NCBI GenBank assembly: GCA_001598975.1
Contig: BBXU01000292.1
Location: 23,589 to 87,588 of the forward strand
Direction: 5' to 3'
Length of the DNA stretch: 64,000 nucleotides
From: Parachlorella kessleri
Lineage: Eukaryota > Chlorophyta > Trebouxiophyceae > Chlorellales > Chlorellaceae
Numbering within the stretch: the first letter of the stretch is position 1; each line of letters begins with the position of its first letter. Shown in pieces: positions 1 to 13,300 of the stretch. The notes under the pieces are model-generated. The model did not search any database. It saw only the letters and a list, made by a program, of their open reading frames with translations, and was not told the origin of the DNA. Made by a program: the position numbers and the translations under genes.

Positions 1-47
1 CCTCCCTAGGTGCCAAGGTGGACCAAAGGCAGGCAGAGATTTGTCAC

Positions 48-2623
48 CTCTTGGAGGCACTGGTGGTGGTGGAGCTGGCGGGGGGAGGGGTCCACGGGGG
101 CCAGCATGACTACGTTGATGACCGCCATGCTGGTCATCGACAGTTGCATCGGCAGCAGGCCAAACCACGTCAGTATGTAGGAGTTGCAGGTGCCTGTACG
201 AATGTACCTGCATGCACACAGGCGGTGGGCAGTCAGCATGTCAGCTGTGGGCTGTGTCGTGCCACGCAAGGGGGCCGGGGCAAGAGCGACACATGCACTG
301 CGCTCAATGCATGCTGACCCTGGTCATGAAGCGAAGTCGTTCACTGTCCCGCAAATGCCACACTGCATGGGCGCTGCCATAAGATCCATCCCCTATACAG
401 TGCCAACCCGAGCATCTAACTTCATTTGAGCAGTGAGAGTAGAGAGGCGTACGAAGACTTACCACATGAAAGTGAGGCAAAGGAAGAAGATGCCTGCGTT
501 GATCACATGGATGCGTTTGAGAAGCTTCATGCCCACGTTTGGCACCCGATACTTGGTATATGGTAGCTTGGCAAGCTCCCGCTGGGCAATGTACATAAAT
601 CCCAGGTAGACCACAATCATGAGCAAGAAGAAGGCCGTCATCGTTGATGTGATAGCATAGTATACCCCTATGTCCTGCAAAGAATTACAGGCAAAGATTG
701 AGACGGGCACTGGGCTTAGAAATAGATGCACACATGACCTAGGAACCGCCCTGTCTCTCTGCGGTTGAAGGGGAAGTGCACCCAGGATGGTGTTTTGCCT
801 GCCATGACGCTTGCCATCTATCACAAACCACTACATTCTAACCATCAGTCTGTGAGGTTGCTTAAGGGCTACTGCGCACCGAGCCTCCACAACGGCGATG
901 CAAAGAGATTAGCCAGCTGCCGATCAAGCAACGCCACCAGATCAGGCTCACCCGAAGCTTGCAGGACCAGCCCCACTCTCGGCATGGCAGGCCAGCCTTT
1001 GCAGGCAAAGCATCGGCAGGGTGACACCCCTCCTCATAGATGCTAGTACACATCGGCATTGGTCCTGCAGGCCCACTTGCATCTCCTATTATGCTACATG
1101 TCAGGCACAGCAAGACATGGCATCCTGCTTGTCTCAGCAACATGTGGCACCCTGCTCGTCTCATGCCACAAGAAGCTGAGCCAGGCCTTGAGAACTTATC
1201 CAGAGGAAACCATGCCTCCGATGGCATGCAGAGTAAGGCAGGTGGCGGTCCCTCGCTAACAGATCACTTCTCAGCATGATGCAGCATCACAGCAATCTCT
1301 TAATCTTCACCACTCACCTATGCCCCCCGTCAACCAGAGCAGTAGCACGATGACAGATGCCTGTGCAGGGACCCATAACAGCAGCAGCTCTGGCAGGAGC
1401 GCCCAAAAAGGGAGGTCGTAGCCCATGAGGCCTTCCATGGGTGGCGGCGGCGGCCAGCGCTTGGCGAAGGCCCAGACCAGGGGCTTCATGAGAGGGTGAG
1501 TAAGGATGACGTGAGCGGGGAGCATGCTGTGCGCTTGGATAACAAAGAGGAAGAAAAGCTGCAGGGCAAGGGAGCATACACACTGAGCGTCAGATCGTCA
1601 CAAGCTGCAACACGAGCACCACAACGCCTCGCAAAGCCCATGCCTCAATACATGTCCCATCTGCATAGGGCCCAGCCCAAAAGCCACCATGACGTCCCCA
1701 CATGCATGGAAGGGCACCGGGTGATCGAGGCATCTGCCAGGCACGCTGTGGCCACCGAGCTGCAACAGGTGCTGTGCATGGGGCGATCCTCTTCGACACC
1801 CTACCACAAAGGGCCCCCTAGCAAGTACAAACTCACCGCAGCCCAGCAGGTCCATCGGATGAACCCGAAAACATTAATCGGCAGCAGGTGCCACGGACAC
1901 GACTCATAGTTTACCAGGTAGTAGGCATTGGGTGCCAGGTAGAAGACCGCATTGACCAGCTGGATCACCAGCTGTGTGCACATGAAGCTCACAATGCGCT
2001 TCTGTCGGGACCACCACCTCTTCCCCGCCCGCTTCACTTTGTACAGCCGCCAGCTGAGGATGGAGCCCGACACAAGCAAAGCTCCCACACATATCGAGCT
2101 GACAATCGTATTCAACATGGTGATTCGGTTATGGGTGTACAGATAATCCTCTTCCTGCAAGGAGCTTGGGCCAGCAGCGGCTTTGGGCAGCCCCGACTCC
2201 AAATATTGCCGGGGATAGGTACCTTTCTACGGCTTTGCCAGCGTTTGGCCCGCAGGTGCACATATACAAGATGGCAGCCAGGAAGGCCCAACATGCTCAC
2301 CCAGGAGAGCTTGGCTACCAACTCATAAATCAAAAAGACCCCGGAGGCTACCGAGGTGGATCTGCCCACAAAGGCCGCCACCTGCAACACATGGAGCCAA
2401 ATGCAAGCTTGGTGGGGCAGCCGTGACCAGACTGCTGAGTGTTGTTGCTTCGGGACCTGCACCGTCTGCAGTATCAACTTACCCTCGTCACCTTGTCGCT
2501 CATATATTGGAGGCGTAAAGTAACGGTGTCAGGGCTGTAGTGGTTGGAGTGAGGAATGGGCATAGCACCGGGGCCCTCCTCCTCAAGTGTGCTGGCCTTG
2601 GAGCCTTCCATGTCCCCGCTCAT
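48..2623 (-). CDS. DAG lipase-like class 3 lipase, copy A (5' part only)
   Basis: Exons in gene order (complement): 2483-2623, 2301-2381, 1837-2154, 1318-1558, 952-1064, 463-674, 48-207; the gene runs off the left edge after exon 7, before the catalytic domain. All seven exons match those of copies B, C, E and F in length and intron phase, and the 422 visible codons are open. They encode about seven hydrophobic segments with conserved YLAPNAYYL, RWPPPPP and RELAKLPY stretches, and a Cys-rich loop (exon 5: CTSIYEEGCHP and GWSCKL). I chose ATG 2623 as the first ATG after an in-frame stop; ATG 2611 aligns with the start of copy F. The role as a membrane diacylglycerol lipase is inferred from the complete copies. 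It is transcribed away from copy B across a 615 bp spacer. Confidence 0.85.
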
Positions 2624-3238
2624 AAACTGGCAGTCAGTGAACTCGTCTAGGGTACCCGATAAGCACAAGAGGCTGAGTCGTAAAGGGACAAGCTAAGCTG
2701 GTAGCACGCTGCCCTTTGTGCACTGAGTCAAGAGATCCGTGCTAACTCGAGTGGTGGACACCTCGAGCACACAATGCATGTGACCTGGGTTGCACATAAC
2801 TGACGGTAGCGCAGCACTTTCCTAATTAATTAATTGCAAAGATACGTTCATGCTGGAGCTGCAGGGGAACAGAAACATAAAACCCGACCAGGGACAGACT
2901 GCACACCCACAAGACGACAACCCTTGGACTACTGCTTGCGTAGGACATTAATGTCCCTATTTCTCTAAGCTGTCCGTTTCCCCAAAGTTTGGCTATGTCC
3001 CGTAATGATCACCCTTGATCACTTAATTCTGACACGACGCCAGGTGTTGAGCTAGCTCTGCTTTCACGTGCAGTTGCATGCAGGAACTTGCGTACGTGAC
3101 TTTGCTGAGCCCGAGCTAGGGCCCAGGCCGCGAATTTGGAGCAGTAGCTAGGCATCTTTGGGGCCACTCAACACTGCCTAGGGCCCCAGTGTAGCAGAGG
3201 AACCTAAGACAAGCTAGCATAGCTCGCTGCTGAAGCTG
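2624..3238. promoter_or_regulatory. Bidirectional spacer between copies A and B
   Basis: This stretch lies between the divergent start codons of A and B and has no convincing coding exon. It contains two TGATCAC motifs only 10 bp apart (3006-3012 and 3016-3022) and a CACGTG palindrome (3065-3070). The TGATCAC pair recurs in the other two head-to-head lipase spacers. Promoter function is inferred from position. Confidence 0.55.
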
Positions 3239-6200
3239 ATGCCGATCAGTGAGGAAAGCTATGAGCTAGGCGTTTCAAGCTCCAGCAAGAGGCATGTTTG
3301 CTTTGCTGTGCAACTCCTCAGCACTGAGGCCACCAGAGTGAGTTGCCTGGTGCAGTGATATCACGCACTGATGCCAGGGAAGCCCATCCTCTGTAGTGCC
3401 ACAAAAGGCTTGACAAATGCATTGGCCGCTGTGCACCGCAGGTCGGCGTCCTTGTGGTGCGGTTTGTCGCAGCAGCCTCCCTGGCCCTTGTAAACTATGT
3501 CTTCATCGCAAAGCTGTCATTTGTGAGTGATCTGCCCCGCTCCTTCTTCAAGACTGGCCACTAATGGGTGCGAGTGGGGTCAACCGCTGAGGCAGCCGCT
3601 TTATCGAGCTACCTGGCCCACATTCCCCTTGAACTCACTGCTGCCCGTCTTGCTTTGCAGGACGATGATAAGTACTTCATGGAACATGACCACCTTATGA
3701 TTGCAAACACAGCGGTGGCCTCCCTCTGTGTAACTGCTTTGCTCATTGCCGCTGTCATCCTTCTCTGGCGTACGACCCATGCCTGTCAAGCTGGCCTGGT
3801 CTGGTGGCCACGCCAGACACGGGTCTTTGTGTTCGCATCCGTACAGCTGGTGTTGCAGCTGGTCAATGCCGCCTTCTACTTGGCTCCCAATGCTTACTAT
3901 CTGGCAAAGCGGGAGTGCTCCTGGTTCTTGCTGCCGATTAATGTCTTTGGTTTCATGCGGTGGAGCTGCTGGGCGGCGGTGAGTTGCTGGGCCCGATCCC
4001 TGTTCACAAGGCAGGCTTTTTTACGCCGTTGTGTTATGCATGCCGGAGTATACTATTGGAAGCTGTACTATGTGTTGGGTGATCCAACTTCATCGCATGG
4101 TGGGCTGGCTTTACTGGGTGATGTTGTGCAGTATGTTGTCCAGTACCATCTGCACATATCTTGATATGCTTGCAAAGAAATCTACACACTTGGCAAGCGT
4201 GCTGAAGTGGGTTATGCCATCATGGTCGATCCACTGCTGCACTCCACAACACACCCACCGCTTTGATGTGCAGCTCTTCTTCCTCATGGTGGCTCAAGCT
4301 CACAGCCTACTCCCTGCACATATCATCCTGGAACACACAATAATAAAGCCCTTCATCTGGGCCTTTGCCAAGCGCTGGCCTCCACCGCCGCCGGCAGAAG
4401 GGCTCATGGGCCATGACCTGCCGGTGTGGGTGCTCTTGCCAGACTTGCTGCTGCTGTGGGTGCCTGCCCAAGCTGTGGTCATCATGCTCCTTGTGTGGCT
4501 TGTGGGGGGCATAGGTGGGTTGTCCTATAGATGCACTTCTTCGTTGCGAAGGGCGCACTTGCAGGTGTGGCTCTACTGGCTGGAAGCAGTACACAAGCCC
4601 GCAACTCGTATCTGCTATGTACAAACCCTCGGAGGATTGACCAGCACACAGTAGGTTGCAGAGAGCAAGCATGCTAGCCTGCGCAGGACATAAGCTTCGA
4701 TGGCGATTCCATGCTAATACTTCATTTTTATTTGGGGCGCTACAGGCTCCTGGAAGAGTTGCACCAGTGTCTACCAGCCAGGGTGCCACCCTGCGGGTGC
4801 GCTCCCTGCAAAAGCAGGCCTGCCCTGCGAAGACTGGGGCTGGTCTTGTAAGTCACAAGTAAGCCAGTTCAGCCAGACACACATAGCCGTAACCCGTGAT
4901 GGTTAGACCCAGCAGACTCTTCCTAGTCTTTGGCTAGATGCCACTTTCTGGTTTCATGCGGTGCAGTGTCAAGGCAAGCTTGGACAAGGGTGCAAATGCA
5001 GACGTCTTTCTTCGTGATGCATGACGACCAACTGTTGCTGCTCACTGCAGGTTATGAGCATTGACTACGGTATGCCTTCGGCTGTTGCCGGCATTATCCT
5101 TGTCATGATTGCCGTGTATTTTCTCTATATTTACATTGCCAGCCGGGAGCTTGCCAAGCTGCCATATCTGAAGTATCGGCTACCCAACATAGGCCTCAGA
5201 CTTCAACTTCACATACAAGTCATGATGGCAGCCATCTTTTTCCTTTGCATTGTTTTCTTGTGGTACGTGACCACGACTGGAGTGATGTATATACCAAGCA
5301 GTTGCCTCTGAGTTGTTTTGTTGACGAGTGCGGTGCGTCATGTGCCTTGCCAACTGATGAGCATCCCTGTTGACCCGTTGTGCAATGCAATGTACCATAC
5401 ACGAGGAGTGCATGGTTGGCTGCATTGAGATCAATGAGTGTTAGACCTGGTGGAGGTGCCTGCGTGCAGGTTCATAGACCCAGGCACTTGCAACTCCTAC
5501 ATTGTGTCTTAGTTCGGTATTCTGCCTATGCAGCTCTCGATGAGCTTCATTACCGTGATTAATGCCTATTTAGTGACCCCGCTTGACGCTTCTCCAAGGC
5601 AGCTTTATCATCACCAGTGCCTTCAGGAGGTAAGGGCTTGCGGTGCTTTGACACGTCACTCCAGGGACCATGGTCGGTCACAGGGAGCCCATACTACCCC
5701 GCTACCAGCGGTCTGATGACTCCAGGTGCCACTTGGGCCATGCCCAACCTGGCTCCTCTGGTTCATGGACATGAGCTGCACAGCATTGTGCTAGAATACG
5801 TGCTGGGTTGTGCAAGCAAGTATACCTAGCTTGCATGACCGTAGGGAAACTGGTCAAATGCTAAGTATGCCCTTGCTGGAGGCGTGGGGGCATATTGCAC
5901 CCTGCCCTGCTTACCAAGTGGCATGACTGTGCACTGGCCACAGGTTGCCTGGCGGGAGCAAGGTTCCGATGTTGCCAAAGAGGTAGCGGTAGCTATGAAG
6001 GCGGCCTCTGCCAAGCGGCTTTTGGCAGGGGTTGCCCATCGAGGCGTGGCAGGAGCGGCGGCGGCAGCAGCTGTGGCACCAGTCCGAGCTGCAGTAGCAC
6101 TGGCGGCAGCTACGGCCAGGGCGGCGGCAGCAGCTGTGGAAGGGAATGAAGAGGCTGGAGAGCAAGGGTTGGTGCCTCATAATCAGATGGAGCCCATGTT

Positions 6201-9200
6201 TTGCTTCGAGACAGCTCTCAAAGCGCTGTACCTTTCCAACCTCGTGTACTACTACTTGGAGGTATGCCGTGGAGCAGCAGCTTGCCAGACATGGTCAGGA
6301 GGTGCTGCTGATTCCTAGGCACTGGGAGGTGCTGAAGTGTGCCAACCTTCCGGCTGATATCGAGCAAGCCAAGCTGTACTCATCTGTTGGGTGTACATAT
6401 TGCTAGCAGCATTATGTGGTCCCTGCTGCGTGCCCTGCTGGACACTTGCTGTGGATAACAAATGCTACCATATGTGTCTTGCCTTTGATTGTGGATGCAG
6501 AATGAGGGCACACCTTTTCGCATAGAGACAGCCTTGGAGACGTACAATCTCCAGCACTTCGAAGTACTTTGGGAGAAGCACCCTTCTGATACGAAATGCA
6601 TACTAGCATGGGTAAGTCATGTCATTGGGCATCTTGGTACTGCTCTGCTGCTCTTATCGTGGTAGCACGTCCTTCTCCAGCTTGAGCAAAAGTATGAATG
6701 TGGAGGGTCAATGTGTGGTGCTGGGCCGTGGGTTGACAGATCTAGTGGCTGCAGGGAGATGGCATTGTTGTCGTGGGCTTTAGAGGCACAGCATCACTTG
6801 CCAATGTACTGGCGGATTTGAAGGTAAGTGGGGTTCAAGCCTCTGGCTATTAGCCCTGCTAACCATCACTCAGCAGTATGCAGCGTAGGTATGCGTCCAG
6901 AGGCATGCAAAATTGTAGGCTTGTTAGGTACTGTGTACCTAGCTCTGCTGTGTTGTAGTTATTTGTCGCATGGATGGACCATTGATACAAGGTCGCATTA
7001 GTGTGCATTCCCTATCCGATTGTATATAGTTGGTTCCAGCAACATCAGCAAGCCATGACGTAAGCTGCCTCTAGTCGCGGACGTTGTGACCCACAGGTTT
7101 GGCGGGCCGTGCATCCTCCCAAGAGAGGCAACTTCTGGCTATGGGGCTGCCCAATGGTGCACCAGGGCTTCCTGGATGCCTACAAAGCTGGCGGACTGAA
7201 TGAAAAGCTGCTTCGGCGGCTGGGAGAGATCATTGGGGCGGAGAGCCACCCCAGCACTACTTGGAGCGGCGGCGGTGGTGACAGTGGCATAGCAGCACTG
7301 CAGGGCCAGCCCTCTGGCACTGGTAACATCCACGCAGGGAGAGGCTGCAGCGGGCAGCAGCGGTGGCGGGTGCTGTGCACTGGCCACAGCCTTGGGGGTG
7401 CGCTGGCCACACTCTTTTCCTATGATGCCGCTAACGAGGCGCAGCGCCTGCGGCAGAAAGGCTTCGATGTGCAGGTGTGTGTGCGGGGAAGGGGGGCGGG
7501 GGGTATCAGTCAAGGCCGTTTGTATGGCAGATGTTACGCCTCCATGTTATGCAAGGCTTGCTCAGTGCATGCAATCTGGCTGAAGACGAGGCGCTTAGTG
7601 ATATGCATTCTTACCTGTCTGGTGTGCTGTGCAGGTCCAGATGTATACTTTTGGGTCACCTAGGTCAGTGTCATACGAAGGTGGACCGCTATGCAGTTGC
7701 AGATTTATCGTAGTTACATGACTGAAACAGCCTGGGCAGCGTAATGTAGTCGGGCAGTGCCTGAGACCAGGACTGCTCTGAATGTTGGGATACGGGTGCA
7801 GGCCAGGAAACCACGCCTTCGCCAGGGACTTCCTACGGGCAGTACCTGACTCGTGGGACTGCATACATTCCAACGATGCAATTGCTAAGGGAGGTAAGAT
7901 AGGGTTTGCTTCCCTGACGAAGTGTGTGCTGACCAAGAATGTCATTGGAAGCTGCTGCTGCTTTCGCTGCCCAGTAAGTTCCCGCCATTCCCACGCCTGG
8001 GCTCACAGTCCCTACTTCATTTAGGCCATGCCCGTTTATAGTTAACCTGCCTTGCAGGCAAGTTCTTGCTGTTATACAAGCGAGCAGCAAACCGTGTGCT
8101 GCTGACAGCAGAAGGTAATGCACCAAGCCAGCAGAAAGTATGCCACCTGTCGGCTGCAAGCTTGTGTGGTCCCTTGGACCAAACACTGACAACCTTACTG
8201 TCACACACGCCCGGCCTTCCTAACAAACAGATCATGTGACCCATGGAAGGCAGTGCCCCTGGCATGGGTTGCTGTGAGTACAAGCTTTAGTTCCTAGGAG
8301 CCTTATGAGTGTGACTCTGTCCCTTGGAGTTGGTGTTATGTTATTGCCAATGTGTTACGTTTGCAAACCGTTCTGCACTCTGGCTGCAGGCGACATCCTG
8401 CCACGGCCCTCAGTGCTGGAATCCTCCCTTCACCGAGGTCCCGGCAGCTCCATACGCCTGCACCTGCTGGGGGCTTACCACCGCAGCTTTGCCGCCGTCA
8501 TCCGCGGCCAGTTCCAGAGCAAGGCGCAGGGCGAGGCCAGCAGGGACGCGCTGCGCATGCTGGTGGGGCAGAGGTTTGTGCGGGTGAAGCCCAGGTGCTA
8601 CATTGAATGATGTTTGGTCATGAGAGCGTCCCTCTTCGTCCTGCATGTGGCTGTAGATGAAGGAGTGGTGCGGGTGCTGCCAGGAACTGCTGGAGGAATG
8701 GAGGCTAATGGAGCCACTCGAAGCACGTGGCTGGGAGTTCAGGGTGGATCTTTGGGGGTTCTTTGTATCACGGGATGGTGGCTGGGAGTTCAGGGTGGAT
8801 CTGCGGATATACTGTGTATCACGTTATGGTGGCTGGGAGCTAGGGGTGGTCTCGGCTAGCAATATGTATAAAGGCAGAAGCTGCCTCGTTGGGAATGCCA
8901 CAGCTTACACTACTATGGATAAGGAGGAGACGAGCGCTTGGACCAGCCACCCAGGCTGGCTGCTGCGCTATTACACCTGTATGGCTCACCGCGGCTTATA
9001 GAAGGGGGGATCACATTGTTGTCGCGCAGCTCAATTTCCCTTCCCCTAACTGGCGGCTGTGGCATGCTGCAGGAAATGCTGGGCAGCCTGCTGAGCACCC
9101 GTCCACAGCCTTTGCTGTCCCGCCTGCGCGACCGTTCGGGAAGTCGGGCCCCAAGCATCTACCAGTTGATAGAGCTGAGCACCAGTCCTCCCTCTCCCCA

Positions 9201-9648
9201 GGCCATCCCAGACGAGTCCGGCACAGCCGCAGCGGAGGGTGGCTTCGTTGCCACAGGCATCAATGCTTCGGAAACTTCCAGCAGCGTGCCGGCTAGCTCA
9301 CAGGAGGAACAGCACCAGCCGCCGCCAATGCATTTCACCCGCCTGCACCCAAACCAGCAGCAGCAGCATCAAACAAGCTGGGAAGCTGTTGGGCAGGTAG
9401 GGGCGGCACAGCTGGCAGAGCAGCAGCAGCTGGGTGGCGAGGGGGCTGCTGATGTAGAGGAGGGAGGACCTGCCTTGGAGGGCGTGGCCGATGTACATGT
9501 GGGCAGTGGGCAGCGACTGGAGCGGCGGAGTTGTCACTTGCCAGCAGGTAGCCGCTGGATGCTCAGCCGGCAGCAGGCTCGGGAACTGCGCTTTTTCACC
9601 AGCCTGACAGGGAGGCGGAGGGAAAGCTCAAGTGGGACTGCAGTTTAG
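3239..9648 (+). pseudogene. DAG lipase-like class 3 lipase, copy B, one in-frame TAG
   Basis: Exons: 3239-3337, 3442-3522, 3661-3978, 4274-4514, 4746-4858, 5051-5262, 5470-5629, 5944-6261, 6501-6611, 6755-6823, 7097-7474, 7635-7663, 7802-7893, 8058-8114, 8390-8583, 9073-9648. Together they give 1016 codons in one continuous frame except for TAG at 5510-5512 (codon 369), where the relatives have TGG. The catalytic half is otherwise complete: VVGFRGTAS, GHSLGGAL (Ser at about 672), PGNHAFARDF followed by HSND, and LHLLGAY. It is the most divergent copy. Its introns 5 and 10 start with GT, where several relatives have GC. Its last exon is about 36 codons longer than in the other copies after the shared QRL. 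It could be a recent pseudogene, a null allele or a base-call error; one substitution is the only lesion I found. Confidence 0.85.
8727..8852. repeat. 51-bp tandem repeat, about 2.5 units
   Basis: The phrase GTGGCTGGGAG begins at 8727, 8778 and 8829, exactly 51 bp apart, with diverged text between. It lies in intron 15 of copy B; the other copies lack it. Confidence 0.85.
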
Positions 9649-10388
9649 GCTGCTGGGGCTGGTGGGTAGGGATGTGTAGCAGTTGCATCCCAGCAATCCT
9701 GACCTGACCCTGGCCTTGGTGTACCTGGCACCACTTCCTTGAGTGGAGTGTCTGAAGCAGTGGCGACTTGCCGACATTGCATTGGCACCTAGGAGCACAG
9801 TTAAAACAATGTGGAGCATATCGCTTGTGCTATTATGGCCTGCACACTACTGCTCTCTATTTGTGCTGTTCTTCCAAGCAGTCACCCAAGCTCAGTGCTG
9901 ATGCTCACTTCCTGTCATGTTACATGTGCTTTCTGAAGAGGCCTCGAGTAACTGCCTTCTTCTTGTCCAAGCCAGCAATAGAACAGATCATCAATGCTGG
10001 AAGTTAAGGCTGGGAAGTGTAATGTTGTCGGTACAAACCTAACAAGTGCAACCAGAGGGAGAGAACAAGTCTGGAAAGGTGAAATATCATGATACCCTGG
10101 TCAGATCATGGTGCTGCTGAGGGAAGGCTTTACCTATGCGTCAGTACTCAGTGCTTCAGGATGCTGAACGGTCCGGCACAAGTACTGGTTGTGTAACATA
10201 CAGTCAAGGCTAACGATGCAGAAGGCCTAGTCATATCACACCCTTCAGGGTGTCGCTCCCCTTCCCCACCTGACCCACTGGGGCCGTCCTCTAGCCCTCC
10301 CAGCTTGGCTGCTGAACATGCGCAGCCCTCTCGTTCATTGCTTGCCCAGCGTCCCACTCTTGCCTACAGGCAAGTGGCAACTACCTTG
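9649..10388. other. Convergent spacer between copies B and C
   Basis: No exon is seen here. The 3' ends of B and C face each other. A TGTAA polyadenylation motif for B lies at 10018-10022. For C a complementary TGTAA is at 9920-9924. The sequence is clearly similar to the D/E spacer (18985-19757), for example the stretch near 10115-10160 and 19435-19480, which marks both as copies of one duplicated block. Confidence 0.7.
10018..10022 (+). terminator. Polyadenylation motif TGTAA for copy B
   Basis: TGTAA lies 370 nt after the copy B stop codon. TGTAA is the usual polyadenylation signal of chlorophycean nuclear genes; use here is inferred. Confidence 0.4.
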
Positions 10389-13300
10389 TTACAGGCGCTG
10401 CCCAGTGGCGACATGCATGTCGCCCGACCCCTCCAAGGAAGGCGCAGGCCCCAAGCCTGCCACTTCTCCGACCAAGCGCTGCTCCCCTGCCGCCTGCGCT
10501 GCCCCCACCTGCCCAACTGCCTCCCAGCTGGGGTGCTGTCGCTCCTGGGGATCCTCCTGCTGCCCTTCTTCCATCCGACGCGAGCTGGACAGCACGTCAG
10601 CAGCCGCGCGTGTCGCAGGGGCGACCTCTGCAGCACCTCAAGCGCTCCCCTCTGTTGCCGCCTGTGGGGGAGCAAGGCTGGGCTCCAGTGCTCCATCTAA
10701 GCCGGGCTCCTTGCTTCCCAGGCATGTAGACAGTCGGGAAGGTCCCGAGCGGCGGCACAGTCGACTCGAGGGACGCTGTTTGGTGAAGCTCAGAAGGCTG
10801 CCCAGCATCTCCTGCAGGCAGAGTATGGCTGGCGGTTGCATATTCCTACAACCGACAGTTAGGTGTCGGGTTGCTGCCAGCTGACGTGGTTGGCCTGAAA
10901 GTGATGTGCGCAGCCAGAACACCTCCTCGCCGGCGCTGTGCGCTGCTATTCGCCTTTATGGCTGCCCTGAACCAGGCATCGTGCGTGCAGCAGCACACCC
11001 AGCACAACACCCATCCTGCTTGCCTATACCAGGGCCTCCTGTGCAGACTTCACTGCAAACACTGGAATGGAAGGGGAAACTGACTAGCTCAGACGCTTGG
11101 CAAGCCTAGAGCCTCCCTTACATCCTAACAGCTGTGCCTCCATTGCTCACACCACCTGCCACTATTTAGAGATATAACCAGGTGCAGCCCCACTAACTCA
11201 GCCCGCCACCAATCGTACTCCTTACCCGGACATACTTCTCCCCCAGCAGCGTACGCAGCGCCTGCCTGCTGGATTCGCCCAGCGCCTTGCTCTCAAACTG
11301 GCCCTGGATGACGGAGGCAAAGCTACGGGCATAGGCCCCCAGCAGGTGCAGCTTGATGGAGTGGCCGGGGCCGCGTTGCATGGAAGATTCGAGGAATGAG
11401 GGCCGGGGCAGGATGTCGCCTGCAGGGAGAAAGCACGGGGAAAGCAGGTGCTGAAGTGGGCAGGGCCCAGGTGTTGACGACCATTTCGCTGTCTACAAGC
11501 AGTCAATCAATGGAGAAGTGCAGCCTGACAACTTCAACAAGGGATTCGATGGGGCGGACATTGAGGCAGTGCAAGGGGCCCTGAGAAGAGTTGCCGATTT
11601 CAGTAACGTCTTGCAGCCATCTCCAAATCTTGTGCATGAGGGGTATTAGGCTACGCAGCAGCCTGCAACCTCTTTATTTGCTGCTGCTGACGGTACATAA
11701 GAACGAGCCAGCTTGGCTGCCTCACCTTCAGCGTTCACCAGCACGCGGTTTGCAGCTCGCTTGTACAACAAAACAAACTTGCCTGCAGGGCAGACAGCGA
11801 CGGCCATGACACCTTTGGCAAGTGTGGTCTCTCCCTCAGTAGCTGCCTAGTGAATGGCGCCTACCTACTCCTATATGATCTGAAAGGAAAGCACCACCAC
11901 AGGCGGTGCTATATGCAAATGGTTTGCCAGCTTTTGGCAAAAAGTGAGGCACGGCGAGGACTTACCTCCCTTGGCGACTGCATCGTCCCCATGAATCACG
12001 TCCCAGGAATCCGGCACCGTTCGCAGGAAATCCCGCGCAAAGGCGTGGTTCCCTGGCCTGCACACCCACCGCAGCAATCACACAGCAGCCCAGGCCTCAG
12101 GTCCGTCTCGCTGCCTAATGAGTGTCTGCTGCCCAGGTTGGTTCCTAAAAACGAGCTAGCAGTTATGAAGTGCAACAGTGTGGCGGTACACCCTACCTTG
12201 GCGCGCCATAAGTGTAAAGCTGGACCTGCACAACAGGAACACGCCGTGGCACTGAGAAATAGTGCTGCAGCGTAATGCAGTCAGGTGTTATGACTGACCC
12301 GCAGGGGACGAACAAGCCATATAAACAGGCAAGCCTAGCATCCTCTGGGGGCAGGCTTACCCCACATGTCTTTGATTTGCTGCCACATGCCCCCTGCATG
12401 CCTGCACTGAACTCGGTAGTGGCATACGGGCCCAGGAATGCAACCCTTACTAGGTGTACCCAGCATTGAAGGGTGGCCAGACCTGGCTGACCTAGTGAGG
12501 TTGGCTGACAGGCCCACCTGCACGTCTAGGCCCGCCGCCCGCAAGCGCTCTGCCTCTCTGGCTACGTCATACGAGGCCAGCGTGGCCAGCGCACCCCCCA
12601 GGCTGTGCCCAGTGCACAGCACCCGCCACCGCCGCTGCTGCTGGGTCCCGCCAGCGTCCTCGCTGGCACCGACGCCCTTCCCCGCCTCCACATCAACACT
12701 GCTGCCCGACACGTCTCTGAAGCCCTCCTCCCAGCCATCTTTGCCGTCCTTGCCCGTGTCACGGCGGCCACCCAGGCCTCCGACTCCCATGATCTCTCGC
12801 AGCCGCTGTAGCAGCCGCTGATTGATGCCGCCGGCTGTGTAGGCGTCCAGGAATCCCTTGTGCACCATGGGGCGCCGTGACAGCCAGTAGTTGCCACGCT
12901 TTGGGGGATGGACTGCGCGCCACACCTGCAGCACATGACAGAACCCGCAACTTCCAGCCAGCTCATGAAACGGATGGTCCAGTAGGCCTTGCTATCATGA
13001 TAACCCTGTGACACTGGAGACATTAACTTTGCATGGACATATTCCAAATTTTCACCCTGCACCCACGATTTGTTTCTCTCAGCAGATGCCTGTCAACATG
13101 AGCGCCGCGAAAAGATATTTGGCAGTGTGGTGCTTGCATGGGCTGTGGTGAGAGATGAGCCCGAGCAGCAGCACATAGGCATAGAGCAGCCAGCCGCTTG
13201 CCTTGATGTCAGCCAACACGTTGGCAAGAGATGCTGTGCCCCTGAAGCCCACCACAATCGTGCCATCTCCCTGCAGGCACAACCCCGACAGCTCAGGCGA

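Noticed and set aside
2301..2381. Suspected frameshift in copy A exon 2
   Set aside because: Recounting gives exactly 81 nt and an open frame matching the other copies.
5510..5512. A reassigned genetic code (TAG as an amino acid)
   Set aside because: Only one copy has TAG at this site, the other copies have TGG, and TAG ends other genes in the window (B, E, I3, J, H).
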